This document shows, piece by piece, positions 41,072 to 51,787 of a stretch of 64,000 bases of DNA (its first letter is position 1; every line of letters begins with the position of its first letter). The notes beneath the pieces were generated by a model. It was not told the origin of the DNA. It worked only from the letters and a program-made list of their open reading frames with translations, and made no database searches. The translations under genes were made by a program, and so were the position numbers. The DNA comes from Flavobacteriales bacterium 34_180_T64 (GTDB lineage Bacteria; Bacteroidota; Bacteroidia; Flavobacteriales; Flavobacteriaceae): the NCBI GenBank assembly GCA_002162765.1, contig MAAR01000006.1, forward strand, positions 124,001 through 188,000. The letters run 5' to 3'.

Positions 41072-41812
41072 ATGAAATTAAGAGCTGATCATTTAATGAA
41101 GTCCTACAGCGGACGTAAGGTTGTAAAAGACGTTTCACTTGAAGTTAACCAAGGAGAAATTGTAGGGTTACTAGGTCCAAATGGTGCTGGTAAAACAACC
41201 TCTTTTTACATGATTGTAGGTTTAATTAAGCCTAATGGTGGTACCATACATCTTGAAGACACAGAAATTACAAAATATCCTATGTATAAACGTGCTCAAA
41301 ATGGTATCGGTTATTTAGCACAAGAAGCATCAGTTTTTAGGAAGTTAAGTATTGAAGACAATATATTAAGTGTGTTACAGATGACCAAACTGAGCAAGAA
41401 GGAACAGCTTTTAAAGATGGAATCCCTCATAGATGAGTTTGGATTAAGTCATATTCGTAAAAGTAGAGGCGATTTATTATCTGGAGGTGAACGCAGACGA
41501 ACGGAAATCGCAAGAGCACTTGCTACAGATCCGAATTTTATTTTATTAGATGAACCTTTTGCAGGAGTTGATCCTGTTGCCGTTGAAGACATACAGCGTA
41601 TAGTTGCTCAACTCACAAAAAAGAATATTGGAATTTTAATTACAGATCATAATGTTCAGGAAACTTTAGCCATTACAGATCGCACCTATTTAATGTTCGA
41701 AGGGAGTATCTTAAAAGCTGGAGAACCTGAAGAACTTGCTAATGATGAAATGGTACGCAAAGTCTATTTAGGTCAAAACTTTGAACTTCGAAAGAAAAAG
41801 ATTTTGTTCTAA
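41072..41812 (+). CDS. lptB: LPS export ABC transporter ATPase LptB
   Basis: 246 aa. Walker [12 protein letters not shown], signature [16 protein letters not shown], Walker [21 protein letters not shown] and H-loop TDHNVQETL, which together are diagnostic for LptB. Powers LPS transport with LptFG (not in the window). It is convergent with terC, sharing a CTAA stop overlap of 4 bp. Fits functionally with kdsD upstream. Confidence 0.95.
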   Translation: MKLRADHLMKSYSGRKVVKDVSLEVNQGEIVGLLGPNGAGKTTSFYMIVGLIKPNGGTIHLEDTEITKYPMYKRAQNGIGYLAQEASVFRKLSIEDNILSVLQMTKLSKKEQLLKMESLIDEFGLSHIRKSRGDLLSGGERRRTEIARALATDPNFILLDEPFAGVDPVAVEDIQRIVAQLTKKNIGILITDHNVQETLAITDRTYLMFEGSILKAGEPEELANDEMVRKVYLGQNFELRKKKILF

Positions 41813-42597
41813 TCGTTGTCGTTATTTATATTTTCTGACTTCTTTTTAGCCATTAATTTCTTTTGGTAGCGTCCTTGTACAATATCTGTAATCACTAAAA
41901 TACCAATCACAAAATAGAACGTGGTTTTACTCATTGGCGTAATTTCATTTCCAACAAGTTTTAAATGTGCTAGATGTCCTCCTTCTGTAATTAGCATAAT
42001 ACCAACTATAAATAAAATAAAGAGCCCTAATACTTCGTACATTCTATTTTTAGCAAGAAAATTTGCAACTTTATCGGCTAACCAAATCATAAGTAATCCT
42101 CCTATTACAATAGCTGTTGCCATTACCCAAAACACATCGGTTAATGCCATGGCACTTAAAATAGAGTCAAATGAAAATACAATATTCATTATAACAATCA
42201 TTGTCACAACTCTAGCTAATGAGCCCTTTCCATGCTTTTCAACATCAGATTCTACTTTATAAACTCCAACCATATGCCAAATTTCTTTAGTTGCCATATA
42301 CACAATAAAAATACCACCCATTAAAACAATTAGACTATGTATATTAAAATGCCCTTCAACAATACCTTCAAAAGGTAAACTTACGATTGGTTCTTGAAAA
42401 TAATCAATCACTTTAATCAATAAAAAAAGCAGTCCGATTCGTAAAACAATAGCCATTAAAATGCCAACTTTACGTACAAAAGCTTGTTTTTCTTTAGGAG
42501 CATTTTTACTTTCTAATGATATATACAACAGGTTGTCTAGGCCTAAAACAGCTTGCAATAAAATAAGCATCAACAATGTAAAAATATGTTCGACCAT
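41809..42597 (-). CDS. TerC family integral membrane protein
   Basis: 262 aa, about seven transmembrane helices. TerC signatures: [21 protein letters not shown] near the start and [18 protein letters not shown] in the middle, each with an acidic residue inside a helix. Family members are linked to tellurite resistance and to Mn(II)/metal handling during secreted-protein metallation. Nine bp downstream of pssA on the same strand. Confidence 0.92.
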   Translation of the reverse strand: MVEHIFTLLMLILLQAVLGLDNLLYISLESKNAPKEKQAFVRKVGILMAIVLRIGLLFLLIKVIDYFQEPIVSLPFEGIVEGHFNIHSLIVLMGGIFIVYMATKEIWHMVGVYKVESDVEKHGKGSLARVVTMIVIMNIVFSFDSILSAMALTDVFWVMATAIVIGGLLMIWLADKVANFLAKNRMYEVLGLFILFIVGIMLITEGGHLAHLKLVGNEITPMSKTTFYFVIGILVITDIVQGRYQKKLMAKKKSENINNDND

Positions 42598-42606
42598 GGG
42601 AAACGT

Positions 42607-43365
42607 TTATTTGGAAATAAGATTATCTATAATGGACATTACAATATAAAGCCCAATGATTAATGGAATGGCTGCGAATTGAAATATAAGAATTGAAACA
42701 ACAGCCAACACTAAAAAAATGTAGCGTGTAGCGTTGGATTTAAAACTCCAATTTTTAAACTTTAAGGCGAACAATTTTATGCTAGAATTTAAAAGGTAAC
42801 AACTAAGAAATGTCAATCCAATTAAGAACCATTTGTTTAAAATAATCGCATTCATTAAATCGCTATTCTGAAATTTCATGATTAATGGTAAGGACAAAAT
42901 TAATAATGTATTTGCTGGTACTGGAAGGCCTTTAAAATAAGATTGCTGATCTTCGTCAATATTAAATTTCGCTAATCTAAATGCCGATGCTAAGGTTATT
43001 AATAATCCGAGTAATGGAAGCATTGAGAGGCTAAACCCATTCCATTGCATCATGGAATTCCAATCATTACTATAGGATGTGAAATCTGGCGCATCTACGG
43101 TTATCGCAATTAACTTATACATTACAATCCCAGGAACAACACCACTGGTCACCATATCTGCTAACGAATCGAGTTGAACTCCTAAAGGGCTCTGAACATT
43201 TAACTTCCTTGCTAGAAATCCATCAAAAAAATCGAAGAAAATACCAAGAAATACAAATAGAGATGCCGAAACAAAATCACTATTTACTGCAAATATTACA
43301 GCGATAGTTCCACTAAATAAATTTAGAAGTGTAATGACATTCGGAATATGCTTTTTTATTGACAT
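42607..43365 (-). CDS. pssA: CDP-diacylglycerol-serine O-phosphatidyltransferase
   Basis: 252 aa. CDP-alcohol phosphatidyltransferase domain; the motif FFDFFDGFLARKLNVQSPLGVQLDSLADMV shows D-G-x2-A-R-x8-G-x3-D-x3-D with a D..D variant typical of class II PssA. About seven helices. Makes phosphatidylserine, the precursor of phosphatidylethanolamine. Divergent from the PorV/PorQ-like gene. Confidence 0.94.
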   Translation of the reverse strand: MSIKKHIPNVITLLNLFSGTIAVIFAVNSDFVSASLFVFLGIFFDFFDGFLARKLNVQSPLGVQLDSLADMVTSGVVPGIVMYKLIAITVDAPDFTSYSNDWNSMMQWNGFSLSMLPLLGLLITLASAFRLAKFNIDEDQQSYFKGLPVPANTLLILSLPLIMKFQNSDLMNAIILNKWFLIGLTFLSCYLLNSSIKLFALKFKNWSFKSNATRYIFLVLAVVSILIFQFAAIPLIIGLYIVMSIIDNLISK

Positions 43366-43481
43366 AAATTAGTTTTTCGTAAAAATAGCAAACTATTTTG
43401 GTAATATCCTAGAGCAAGGCAATAACTAGGTGTATTTGAAGTTTAATACATTAAAAATATTGTGCATCTTTGTAAAAAATT

Positions 43482-44558
43482 TTGCTATTGAAAAATTACA
43501 TACTCATTACAATTGTTTTAATATCATTTGTATGCAACGCTCAAACCACTAGAAAATACTCTAATGAATTTATGAATATTGGTGTGGACGCTGCTGCTCT
43601 TGGTATGAGTAATGCCGTTGTATCGCATACATCTGATGTGAATTCTGGGTATTGGAATCCTGCTGGATTAATTACATTAGAAGACAATCAATTGGCATTA
43701 ATGCATTCTAGTTATTTTGCAAATATTGCAAATTATAATTACGCGGCATTTGCGATGCCATTAGATGATAGAAGTGCCGTAGGTCTTTCATTAATTCGAT
43801 TTGGAGTTGATGACATTTTAGACACAACCAAATTGATTGACGCTCAAGGAAACATCAATTATGATCGTATTAAGTTATTTTCTACTGCAGATTATGGATT
43901 AACAATTTCTTACGCGCGTAAACTTCCTGTACCCGGTTTGAGTTATGGGATTAATGCGAAAGTCATTCGACGTATTATAGGTGATTTTGCATCGTCCTGG
44001 GGATTTGGTTTGGACTTAGGAATCCAATTTGAAACTACCAACGATTGGAAGTTTGGAATTATGGCACGAGATATTACGACAACATTCAATGCATGGGCCA
44101 TAGACGAAGGTAAATTTGAAGACATTCAGAATGCCGTTGAAGGCCAAAATCAAGATTTACCTGAAACGACTGAAATAACAATTCCTAAATTACAAATTGG
44201 ATTTTCAAAAAAATACATCTTTCATTATGATTATTCTTTGTTAGCTGCATTTGATATTAATGTTAGATTTGAGCAGAATAATGATGTAATCTCAACGTCA
44301 TTCGCAAGTATAAATCCGGCTTTAGGATTTGAATTTGGTTACACGGATCTTGTCTTTCTAAGAGCTGGAGTTGGTAATTTCCAAAATGAAACACAATTTG
44401 ATAATTCAGAACAATTAAGTTTTCAGCCAAACTTCGGATTAGGGTTTAAATATAATGGCATTCAGATAGATTATGCGTTTACTGATATTGGTGATCAAAG
44501 TGCTGCCTTATATTCAAATGTATTTTCATTAAAACTTGATTTTAGTATCTTTAGATAG
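43482..44558 (+). CDS. PorV/PorQ family outer-membrane beta-barrel protein
   Basis: 358 aa from a TTG (43482, with a second TTG at 43488). Signal peptide LLKNYILITIVLISFVCNAQ. The mature start YSNEFMNIGVDAAALGMSNAVVSHTSDVNSGYWNPAGL is the hallmark of the PorV/PorQ (FadL-like) family, some members of which serve T9SS. The rest is a 14-strand-type barrel. No other por genes are near, so a T9SS role is not shown. Fifteen bp upstream of the DUF4105 gene. Confidence 0.85.
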   Translation: MLLKNYILITIVLISFVCNAQTTRKYSNEFMNIGVDAAALGMSNAVVSHTSDVNSGYWNPAGLITLEDNQLALMHSSYFANIANYNYAAFAMPLDDRSAVGLSLIRFGVDDILDTTKLIDAQGNINYDRIKLFSTADYGLTISYARKLPVPGLSYGINAKVIRRIIGDFASSWGFGLDLGIQFETTNDWKFGIMARDITTTFNAWAIDEGKFEDIQNAVEGQNQDLPETTEITIPKLQIGFSKKYIFHYDYSLLAAFDINVRFEQNNDVISTSFASINPALGFEFGYTDLVFLRAGVGNFQNETQFDNSEQLSFQPNFGLGFKYNGIQIDYAFTDIGDQSAALYSNVFSLKLDFSIFR

Positions 44559-44572
44559 TATATACATCCAAC

Positions 44573-45751
44573 ATGAAAATAAAATTATTCTTTTTTGCTT
44601 TTTTTTGTTTTCAATTTTTCGCTTTTTCGCAACAACTAACGCTTTCTCCAGACACTCAAATCAGTGTATTAACGATAGGCCCAGGAACTTCATTAAATGA
44701 TGCTTTCGGACACAATGCCTTTAGAGTAAAGGATAACTCTTATGGGATTGATTTGGTGTATGGTTATGGCGAATATGATTTCGATGCTCCCAATTTTTAT
44801 TTAAAATTTGCTCAAGGAAAGCTTAATTATCTGTTGAGCAAAGATAATTATGACAGGTTTTACAAATACTATGTGTATCAAGACAGAACTATTAGCGAAC
44901 AAATATTGAATTTGTCTCAAGGCGAAAAACAACATCTATTTAACTTCTTGCAAGAAAATTACAAGCCTGAAAATAGACGCTATCTATACGATTTCTTTTA
45001 TGACAATTGTGCTACTAAAATGAGAGACGTCTTAGAGTTGGCAAAAGAAAGCAAACTCAACTTCCCTTTAACAGAGGACTACGAGCCAAAAACATTTAGA
45101 AATCTAATTCATGAGCATGTCAATAGAAATACTTGGGGAAGTTTTGGAATTGATATAGCACTTGGCTCTGTTATTGACAAAGAGGCTACGCCCTATGAGC
45201 AAATGTATTTACCAAAATACATCTATGAATTTTTTAAAACTGCAACCTTTGATTCATCTCATAAATTGGTTCGTAAATCACAAATATTATATCGTCAAAA
45301 AGGGAATTCAACCTCTAAACTAAATGTTTTGTTTAGTCCATTAATTGTAATGAGTATACTCGCTTTTATAATCCTATTCATAACCTATTCTGATTATAAA
45401 AAACAAAAACGCAGTAGGTGGTTAGATATTGTATTATGTTCAATTACTGGGCTCATAGGGCTTTGTATTTTATTGTTATGGTTTGCAACCGATCATAGTG
45501 CTACAGCACAAAATTATAATGTGCTTTGGGCATGTCCACTTAATCTATTTATCATTGTACAGCTTACGCGCAAAAAAGTAAAATCTTGGGTTATAAACTA
45601 TCTAAAATTCTTGATTATAATGCTTTGTTTGTTAACGCTACATTGGCTAGTAGGGATCCAAATTTATGCAATAGGATTAATCCCTTTGTTAATTGCACTT
45701 GGCATACGATATATTTTTCTTGTTTATTTCTTTAAGAAAAGCACTATATAA
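44573..45751 (+). CDS. DUF4105/Lnb-like membrane protein
   Basis: 392 aa. Signal peptide (1-19, FQFFAFSQ), then a periplasmic domain with TIGPGTSLNDAFGHNAFRV and YDFFYDNCATKMRDVLE, matching the Lnb N-terminal/DUF4105 Cys-protease-like fold, with likely His and Cys residues. Five C-terminal transmembrane helices follow from about residue 255. Relation to lipoprotein N-acylation (Lnb) is by family only. Convergent with the glycosylphosphotransferase, 6 bp apart. Confidence 0.85.
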   Translation: MKIKLFFFAFFCFQFFAFSQQLTLSPDTQISVLTIGPGTSLNDAFGHNAFRVKDNSYGIDLVYGYGEYDFDAPNFYLKFAQGKLNYLLSKDNYDRFYKYYVYQDRTISEQILNLSQGEKQHLFNFLQENYKPENRRYLYDFFYDNCATKMRDVLELAKESKLNFPLTEDYEPKTFRNLIHEHVNRNTWGSFGIDIALGSVIDKEATPYEQMYLPKYIYEFFKTATFDSSHKLVRKSQILYRQKGNSTSKLNVLFSPLIVMSILAFIILFITYSDYKKQKRSRWLDIVLCSITGLIGLCILLLWFATDHSATAQNYNVLWACPLNLFIIVQLTRKKVKSWVINYLKFLIIMLCLLTLHWLVGIQIYAIGLIPLLIALGIRYIFLVYFFKKSTI

Positions 45752-45757
45752 TAAGTG

Positions 45758-47152
45758 TTATTGCCCTCGATAATACAAAATAGTACTCAAGGTTTTTACA
45801 ATAATATTCATGTCTAAAAAGAAACTTCGATGTTTAATATAATATAAATCATACTGTAATTTGGTCAAACTGTCATCAACCGAAGAACCGTATCTAGTTT
45901 TTACCTGAGCCCAACCAGTCAAACCAGGTTTTATGATATGTCTAGTTTCATAAAACGGAATGATTCGAGATAATTCGCTTACAAAAAAAGGCCGTTCAGG
46001 TCTTGGACCAATTATGCTCATTTCTCCTTTTAGAACATTTATAAATTGTGGAATTTCATCAATACGTGTTCTTCGTAGAAATTTACCAAAAGTAGTTACT
46101 CTTATATCATTTCTTTGAGCCCATTTAATCCCTCCAATCTCAGCGTTAATGACCATGCTCCTTAATTTGATTATATTAAATACACTTCCATTTTCACCAA
46201 TTCGTTCTTGTGAATAAAACAAAGGGCCTTGATTTGCAATTGCATTACCAATAATAATTAATGGTGCAATTAGTAACCCAAATAACAATCCAAGCATGGA
46301 AAATAGAACATCGAAAGTGCGATGAAAAACTAAATAGAGCTTATTCTGATTACTTCTGCTAAATGGAAAATATTTATAAAAATCTTTTCCAACGAATTGA
46401 ATTGGAACACGATACGTTATTTCCTCATATACTTGAGTATATTCTCTTATGGTAAAGCCTCTTTCTAACAAGGTGATTAAATCATGATAAATATCGGGTG
46501 TGATGGTCTCAGAATCATAAGTTGCGACCAAAATTTCGGAGACTTTTTCATCTTTGATGACTTGCATCAATTGATTTGGTTCGAACTCCTCAAGCCCTTT
46601 AAATTTAATAGGTTCATCAGTTGCAGATTCACAATTTATAAATCCCACTATTTTATAATTGGGATCTGATTGTCTTAGAGGTTTGACAATGTTTTCAATA
46701 TTTGAAATCTCACCAACTAAAAGTACTCTTTTATAAAATCGCGGTGTGGTTATAAACGTAATATAAGCCAATCTCCAAATAAAAATGCAAAATATAATTG
46801 TCAGAAAAAAATAAATGATCTGTAATCGATTTTCGGGTAAAGATGGTGTTACAAAGGGCGTGAACAAATAAAATAATACCGTGGTCGAGGCCATTAATAT
46901 TATGTTTCTAAATGTAATATCAATCTTGCTTGATTTCTGTAAATCATAAATTTCAAATATGGTTCCAAAAATAGTTATGTAAAAAGCGAAAACTAATAAT
47001 GCAATAACATTTTCAATATTTAATATTAGGTAATCAAAATCTAGAAATAATTCTAATCCATACAATCCAACTAATACAAAAATAACATCTAGGATGCGTA
47101 ATAAAACTTTACGCTCTGAAATTTCAAAATGAATATCTTTGTTTCTTGTCAT
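45758..47152 (-). CDS. Exopolysaccharide polyprenyl glycosylphosphotransferase (WcaJ/WbaP-type)
   Basis: 464 aa. Four N-terminal transmembrane helices, a CoA-binding-like middle domain, a fifth helix, then the bacterial sugar transferase domain: GPLFYSQERIGENGSVFNIIKLRSM, RRTRIDEIPQFINVLKGEMSIIGPRPERPFF, KPGLTGWAQVKTRYG. It links the first sugar phosphate to undecaprenyl phosphate, starting the repeat unit. Placed at the distal end of the polysaccharide locus. Confidence 0.95.
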   Translation of the reverse strand: MTRNKDIHFEISERKVLLRILDVIFVLVGLYGLELFLDFDYLILNIENVIALLVFAFYITIFGTIFEIYDLQKSSKIDITFRNIILMASTTVLFYLFTPFVTPSLPENRLQIIYFFLTIIFCIFIWRLAYITFITTPRFYKRVLLVGEISNIENIVKPLRQSDPNYKIVGFINCESATDEPIKFKGLEEFEPNQLMQVIKDEKVSEILVATYDSETITPDIYHDLITLLERGFTIREYTQVYEEITYRVPIQFVGKDFYKYFPFSRSNQNKLYLVFHRTFDVLFSMLGLLFGLLIAPLIIIGNAIANQGPLFYSQERIGENGSVFNIIKLRSMVINAEIGGIKWAQRNDIRVTTFGKFLRRTRIDEIPQFINVLKGEMSIIGPRPERPFFVSELSRIIPFYETRHIIKPGLTGWAQVKTRYGSSVDDSLTKLQYDLYYIKHRSFFLDMNIIVKTLSTILYYRGQ

Positions 47153-47199
47153 TGATGTTTTTTAGTTGAAATGATGTAAATATATAAAAACTTGTTAAA

Positions 47200-48210
47200 T
47201 TATGTTAAAACAGCGTTCCACTTTTGCTTAATGGTCTCCCAATCGAAAAATTCTACTTTATGTCTGGCATTAAGAATACGCCGCTTTGTATCAGCTTGAT
47301 GCGTTACAATATTTAGTATTGCGTTAACCATTTCTGCCATGTCATTCTTTTGCACAAGAAGCCCATCAACCTCATTAGCAAGCAAATAAGGGATCCCTCC
47401 GACATTAGTAGACACAATAGCCAAACCTAATGCCATCGCTTCAATGACGCTAACCGGCATATTATCAAAATTAGTTGTATTGATAAATATATTATAATTT
47501 TTGGCAAGCGCAATCCATTCAGACTTAGGCAATTTACCAGTAATTGTAACTGGAACTTTTAGCTCGTTTGCAAATTCAATAACATCTTGCAGCGTACCAT
47601 CGCTATCAGGTCCAACCATACACAATTCAGCAGTATACCCTTTATCAATTAACGTTTTTAATACAATTATAGCCATTGTAGGATTATATATTTTTGCAAA
47701 TGAACGTACCCAAAGCAATTTTATAGTATCAAACGATTTTGGAGCAATTGTATAATTATCAATAACGATTGTATTTGGAATATACACTAAGTTAGGGTAA
47801 CCATAGTTTTCAAAGGCGTCTTTCAAATACAATGAAGGCGTAACATTGACATAGGAGTTGTTAAAAATTAAGCCACATAAAAAGGGGTCTCGTTTTAGAC
47901 GTGCAGGTAAATTACCGCCATTTAAACTCGTAATATAGTTCACCTTAAACAATCGACACAACTGACTTATAATGAGTGCATAATAAAAATTATGAGTGCT
48001 ATAAGTGTCAATAATCACATAGTCAACATGACGTTGATATTTAAAAAAAGTAAACATCATATCTAGCAATCGCAAAACCTTATTTACTTTACTAGAAGCA
48101 AAATGTAGTGTATACCCCTCTTGTTTTAATAAACTACCCAAAACTTGAATGGAAGACACATTACTGTTCTTACTTTTTAAGTTGTTTCCTACGTAAAGGA
48201 TTCTTTTCAT
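47200..48210 (-). CDS. Glycosyltransferase family 4
   Basis: 336 aa GT-B fold. N-terminal MKRILYVGNNLKSKNSNVSS; C-terminal GT4 block IFINTTNFDNMPVSVIEAMALGLAIVSTNVGGIPYLL with E-x7-E-like pair. No signal or membrane segment, so it acts at the cytoplasmic face. Overlaps the end of the O-antigen-ligase-like gene by 41 bp. Sugar specificity unknown. Confidence 0.9.
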   Translation of the reverse strand: MKRILYVGNNLKSKNSNVSSIQVLGSLLKQEGYTLHFASSKVNKVLRLLDMMFTFFKYQRHVDYVIIDTYSTHNFYYALIISQLCRLFKVNYITSLNGGNLPARLKRDPFLCGLIFNNSYVNVTPSLYLKDAFENYGYPNLVYIPNTIVIDNYTIAPKSFDTIKLLWVRSFAKIYNPTMAIIVLKTLIDKGYTAELCMVGPDSDGTLQDVIEFANELKVPVTITGKLPKSEWIALAKNYNIFINTTNFDNMPVSVIEAMALGLAIVSTNVGGIPYLLANEVDGLLVQKNDMAEMVNAILNIVTHQADTKRRILNARHKVEFFDWETIKQKWNAVLT

Positions 48211-49549
48211 TTGTAATATTTAATAGTGCTAGTGCATAAATAAACGAAGGTGCTGCTATTCTCATTCCTGAATGATTTATAGTAGCAAACCAAAATCCTA
48301 AAAACGCATAAAAAAACATGTTCTTTTTATTTCTTGATCGAAATGAAATTGGCGTAAAAACAAGAATCAATAAAATTATAATACCTAAAAACCCATGCTC
48401 TGACAATAATCGACCAATCTCATTATGTGATGGTAAATGGCGTCCATATGCCTCAACTCGTTTGTTTTTAACACGACTGGCACCAATACCTAAAAAAGGG
48501 CTTTCTAAAAACCCATCAACTTCTTCCATAAATAAATGCCATCGTCCAGTAGTTATATCTTTCTTTTCCCTGCCTAAATGATCTTTATTTACATAACGCA
48601 TATCAATTAAACCATCCGTTTGGTTAGAACTTACACCCCAAACTAAAACTAAAGCAAATCCTAGTAAGAAGGATACTTGTATTAATTGATTTACTTGTTT
48701 TTTGGAAGATCTATAAAAAATCGCACCTAAAAATATTATTACTATTATAACCGCTGCTACGACCCCTCCTCTACTAAAAGTAACAATTGCTCTAAAGCTC
48801 ATTGCACCTAAAATGATTAGATTCAAAATTTTAAAGCGTAGTGAATTTGACTGTAAAAATAATCGCACAATAATTATAAAAACACCTAAGCCCAAAATAG
48901 TAGCAACTTGATTTGGGCCAAATCCACCAGAAGTAGCGCTATTCGACGCTGTACCGGATAAAAGACCCTTAAGACTTGGTGTATACAAGAATAAATATGT
49001 TGTAGTCGTTATACATGGAAGTAAAATATAAAGCAAAATATCAAGTACTTGTTTCTGAGTGATTTTTCGATCAAAACAAAACAAACTTGCTATACCTAAA
49101 CACACTGGACCACTTAAAACAAATGCTACATTAGTTCTAAATCGAGCTCCATAAGTTAAGGTAACTGAGGCTACTATAATTGCTGGCACCAACAGAATTA
49201 AAAAAGCAAAATAAGGATAGCTTTTACCTGAAATGCCTTTATAAAATATACCTATTGTCGTAAAAATTATAACAAGATATTTGGAAGCTTCATAAGACAA
49301 GCCTCCTTTTGTCATTCGAAACAAAACCTCAATTCCTGTAAAATAGGCGCATGCCATAAGTATTTCTATCGTTTTATCTTCTTTAGAAGAAAAGAGAATT
49401 CTGAATAGAAAAAAAAATAATATAAAAACAAAATATACTGTATTTAAGAAATCAAATTCATACAATAGAATACCGAGAACAATGTGAAACAGTACAAATA
49501 ACACATAGTTGTCGGTAGAATATATTTTTGATTTAATTGCCAAATTCAT
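48170..49549 (-). CDS. O-antigen ligase/polymerase family membrane protein (Wzy-like)
   Basis: 459 aa, about 12 transmembrane helices. A large periplasmic loop near residues 315-385 contains GRWHLFMEEVDGFLESPFLGIGASRVKN and HLPSHNEIGRLLSEHG, the Wzy_C/O-antigen ligase pattern with R and H. In a polysaccharide locus it is the likely repeat-unit polymerase. No other polymerase candidate is in the window. Followed by a 41-bp overlapping GT4. Confidence 0.88.
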   Translation of the reverse strand: MNLAIKSKIYSTDNYVLFVLFHIVLGILLYEFDFLNTVYFVFILFFFLFRILFSSKEDKTIEILMACAYFTGIEVLFRMTKGGLSYEASKYLVIIFTTIGIFYKGISGKSYPYFAFLILLVPAIIVASVTLTYGARFRTNVAFVLSGPVCLGIASLFCFDRKITQKQVLDILLYILLPCITTTTYLFLYTPSLKGLLSGTASNSATSGGFGPNQVATILGLGVFIIIVRLFLQSNSLRFKILNLIILGAMSFRAIVTFSRGGVVAAVIIVIIFLGAIFYRSSKKQVNQLIQVSFLLGFALVLVWGVSSNQTDGLIDMRYVNKDHLGREKKDITTGRWHLFMEEVDGFLESPFLGIGASRVKNKRVEAYGRHLPSHNEIGRLLSEHGFLGIIILLILVFTPISFRSRNKKNMFFYAFLGFWFATINHSGMRIAAPSFIYALALLNITNEKNPLRRKQLKK

Positions 49550-49553
49550 AGCA

Positions 49554-50681
49554 TTATTTTAATATGTCATTTTTAATTCGATTGTTGTAATATTCAAATG
49601 TAAACTTATGAATAAGTTCCTTTCTTGCTCGTAACAAATGGTTATATTCTATTCTTGATAAATTCAATACTTTTTTCAATTCCTTATTTAAATTATTTAT
49701 TGTAAGCGAATCCAAAACGATTCCATTCTTACCATGTCGTACGTATTGAGCAATAGAGGACACATTCGAAACCAACGGTATACAACCAAAATTTATTGCT
49801 TCTGCAATGACCTTAGGAAAGCCCTCTGAAGCTGAAGAAGGCAACAAAAATACATTTGCTTTTTTATACACATCGAACACCTGATTCCTTGGTAAGAATC
49901 CATGAAAATGAAACTTCACACCAGAATTCTTAGTTAATTTTATAAAGTATTCTTTTTCTTCTCCATCACCAATAAAATGAACTTCATTAATTTTATTTTT
50001 GTCACTTTCTTCTAAATTATTAAATGCTTTTATTATACGTTCCACTCCCTTTTGACGTTCCAGTCTTCCTACAAAACAAAAAATCAATTTATCCTCTTTA
50101 CTTTTATGTTCTATAGCTAAATCTCCTTCAATTAAATTTTTTTCAGTTAAGCAGGGATTTTCAAACGTAATACAATGTTTGGGTTGCATTTCCCATTGTC
50201 CATTTATTGTTACTTTTCTTGATTGTTGTTTAAGCATAAATCGCTGTATCGCATAGCCTAGAGGAGGTTGACTTTGATTCCAGTTACCTGCATATTTAAA
50301 CCAACCTTTCTTTTTAATAAAAAGAGTAAGATACGGAATAAGAAATACTCCAATTCCGGTTGGAGCACGCAATTGAAACACATCAATTTTTTTCAATGTA
50401 TTGGAGACAATACTTATAATTTTTGGAGCATTTCTAATACTGTTTATTTTACTCGAAATAGATTTCCCCCCAACAGCTGGAATTGGCACAAATGTTATCC
50501 TATTAGACACATAAGGCAAAGCACTAGGAGGTGCAACTTTATCATACAGCATTGCGACATGATAAATTTCATCAAATATATCTAGCAGATGATTAATCTC
50601 TGTAATAGTCGGTCCCCAACCCAGTATATTGCCATCTGGAGCTCTATAATGCTCAGTATGTGAAATAATCGCTAATTTCAT
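49554..50681 (-). CDS. Glycosyltransferase family 4
   Basis: 375 aa GT-B fold. C-terminal half: KLIFCFVGRLERQKGVERIIKAF, VHFIGDGEEKEYF, and VFLLPSSASEGFPKVIAEAINFGCIPLVSN, the nucleotide-sugar binding E-x7-E block. The N-terminal GNILGWGPTITEINHL region is acceptor-side. Start overlaps the preceding GT4 stop as ATGA. Specificity unknown. Confidence 0.92.
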   Translation of the reverse strand: MKLAIISHTEHYRAPDGNILGWGPTITEINHLLDIFDEIYHVAMLYDKVAPPSALPYVSNRITFVPIPAVGGKSISSKINSIRNAPKIISIVSNTLKKIDVFQLRAPTGIGVFLIPYLTLFIKKKGWFKYAGNWNQSQPPLGYAIQRFMLKQQSRKVTINGQWEMQPKHCITFENPCLTEKNLIEGDLAIEHKSKEDKLIFCFVGRLERQKGVERIIKAFNNLEESDKNKINEVHFIGDGEEKEYFIKLTKNSGVKFHFHGFLPRNQVFDVYKKANVFLLPSSASEGFPKVIAEAINFGCIPLVSNVSSIAQYVRHGKNGIVLDSLTINNLNKELKKVLNLSRIEYNHLLRARKELIHKFTFEYYNNRIKNDILK

Positions 50682-51787
50682 GACATGATAATATTAATAT
50701 AGCGCTGGATTATAATTTGCCAAGTATGTTTCAAAGCCCAATGATTTGCTCCCGATGAATATTTATTTTCATTTCGTAATATTTTATCGATTCCTTTTAA
50801 AAAGGCTTCCGTATTCGTAGGATCTATTAAAATTCCAGACTTATAATTATCAATGGCATCCTCAATTCCGCAATTAGTAGATCCTATTGCCGGAATCCTC
50901 AAATAATTGGCTTCTAAAATAGCAATTCCAAATCCTTCCACATCTCCTTCTTTTGTAACAGCACTTAACATCACAAATATATCGCATGATTTCAGATGAA
51001 ATTGTAACTCTTCCTGAGTTAGCCGACCATGAAATGTTACATGTTGATTAACTTTCAATTCTCTTGCTTCATTAATAAACTCTTTGGCCATAGTTGGCAA
51101 TCCAACACAATGGTAATGAAGATTCGGGTAACTATTAATCAAAGCAGGTAGTTGCTTGATCACATTTAGTTGACCTTTACGCTCAGTCACGTTACCAACG
51201 GTTATCAATTTTGGATGCCCTTTTAATTCGATGATTTTAGATGAAATTGAGTTAAATTTTTCTGGATCAAAGCCATTAGGTATCACAACACAGTTTTCAA
51301 GAAATCGATCTTTAAGTAAAGATTTTGTATGATTAGAAACGGCTATAAGATTAGAAAAACGTTTTAAAGATGCATTCACAAATAACTTAAAAATTCTACT
51401 AGAAAAATTCACTTCTGAGCCATGAAGAACTGCGACATATTTTTTTTTATAAAATAAACTACTAAATGCCACAATCCATAAGGAAAACTTTCCAGAAGCA
51501 ATAATGACATCTGCGCTTTTTATATTCTTAAAAAGTAATTCGATTCGTTTTAAATACATAATCCATCTCATGTGATTTATGCTTATACGATGTACATTAA
51601 AGCTTAAAACTTCATCAAAAATATTTTCTGTTCTTGGGTTTATCTCGCGTTGATCAGTAATAACATTAACTTGAAAATCACATGACTGTAAATGTTTAGC
51701 AAGATTAAAAGCATGATCACCAATACCGCCAGGTAATGGAGGAAACTCAGAAGTAACTACTAGTACGCGTCCATTCATTACTTTCAA
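50678..51787 (-). CDS. Glycosyltransferase family 4
   Basis: 369 aa. N-terminus RVLVVTSEFPPLPGGIGDHAFNLAKHL with the Gly-rich acceptor loop of GT4 enzymes; C-terminus KLITVGNVTERKGQLNVIKQLP and VMLSAVTKEGDVEGFGIAILEANYLRIPAIGSTNCG with E-x7-E. Start (ATG 51787) overlaps the GT2 stop by 4 bp. Specificity unknown. Confidence 0.93.
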   Translation of the reverse strand: MKVMNGRVLVVTSEFPPLPGGIGDHAFNLAKHLQSCDFQVNVITDQREINPRTENIFDEVLSFNVHRISINHMRWIMYLKRIELLFKNIKSADVIIASGKFSLWIVAFSSLFYKKKYVAVLHGSEVNFSSRIFKLFVNASLKRFSNLIAVSNHTKSLLKDRFLENCVVIPNGFDPEKFNSISSKIIELKGHPKLITVGNVTERKGQLNVIKQLPALINSYPNLHYHCVGLPTMAKEFINEARELKVNQHVTFHGRLTQEELQFHLKSCDIFVMLSAVTKEGDVEGFGIAILEANYLRIPAIGSTNCGIEDAIDNYKSGILIDPTNTEAFLKGIDKILRNENKYSSGANHWALKHTWQIIIQRYINIIMS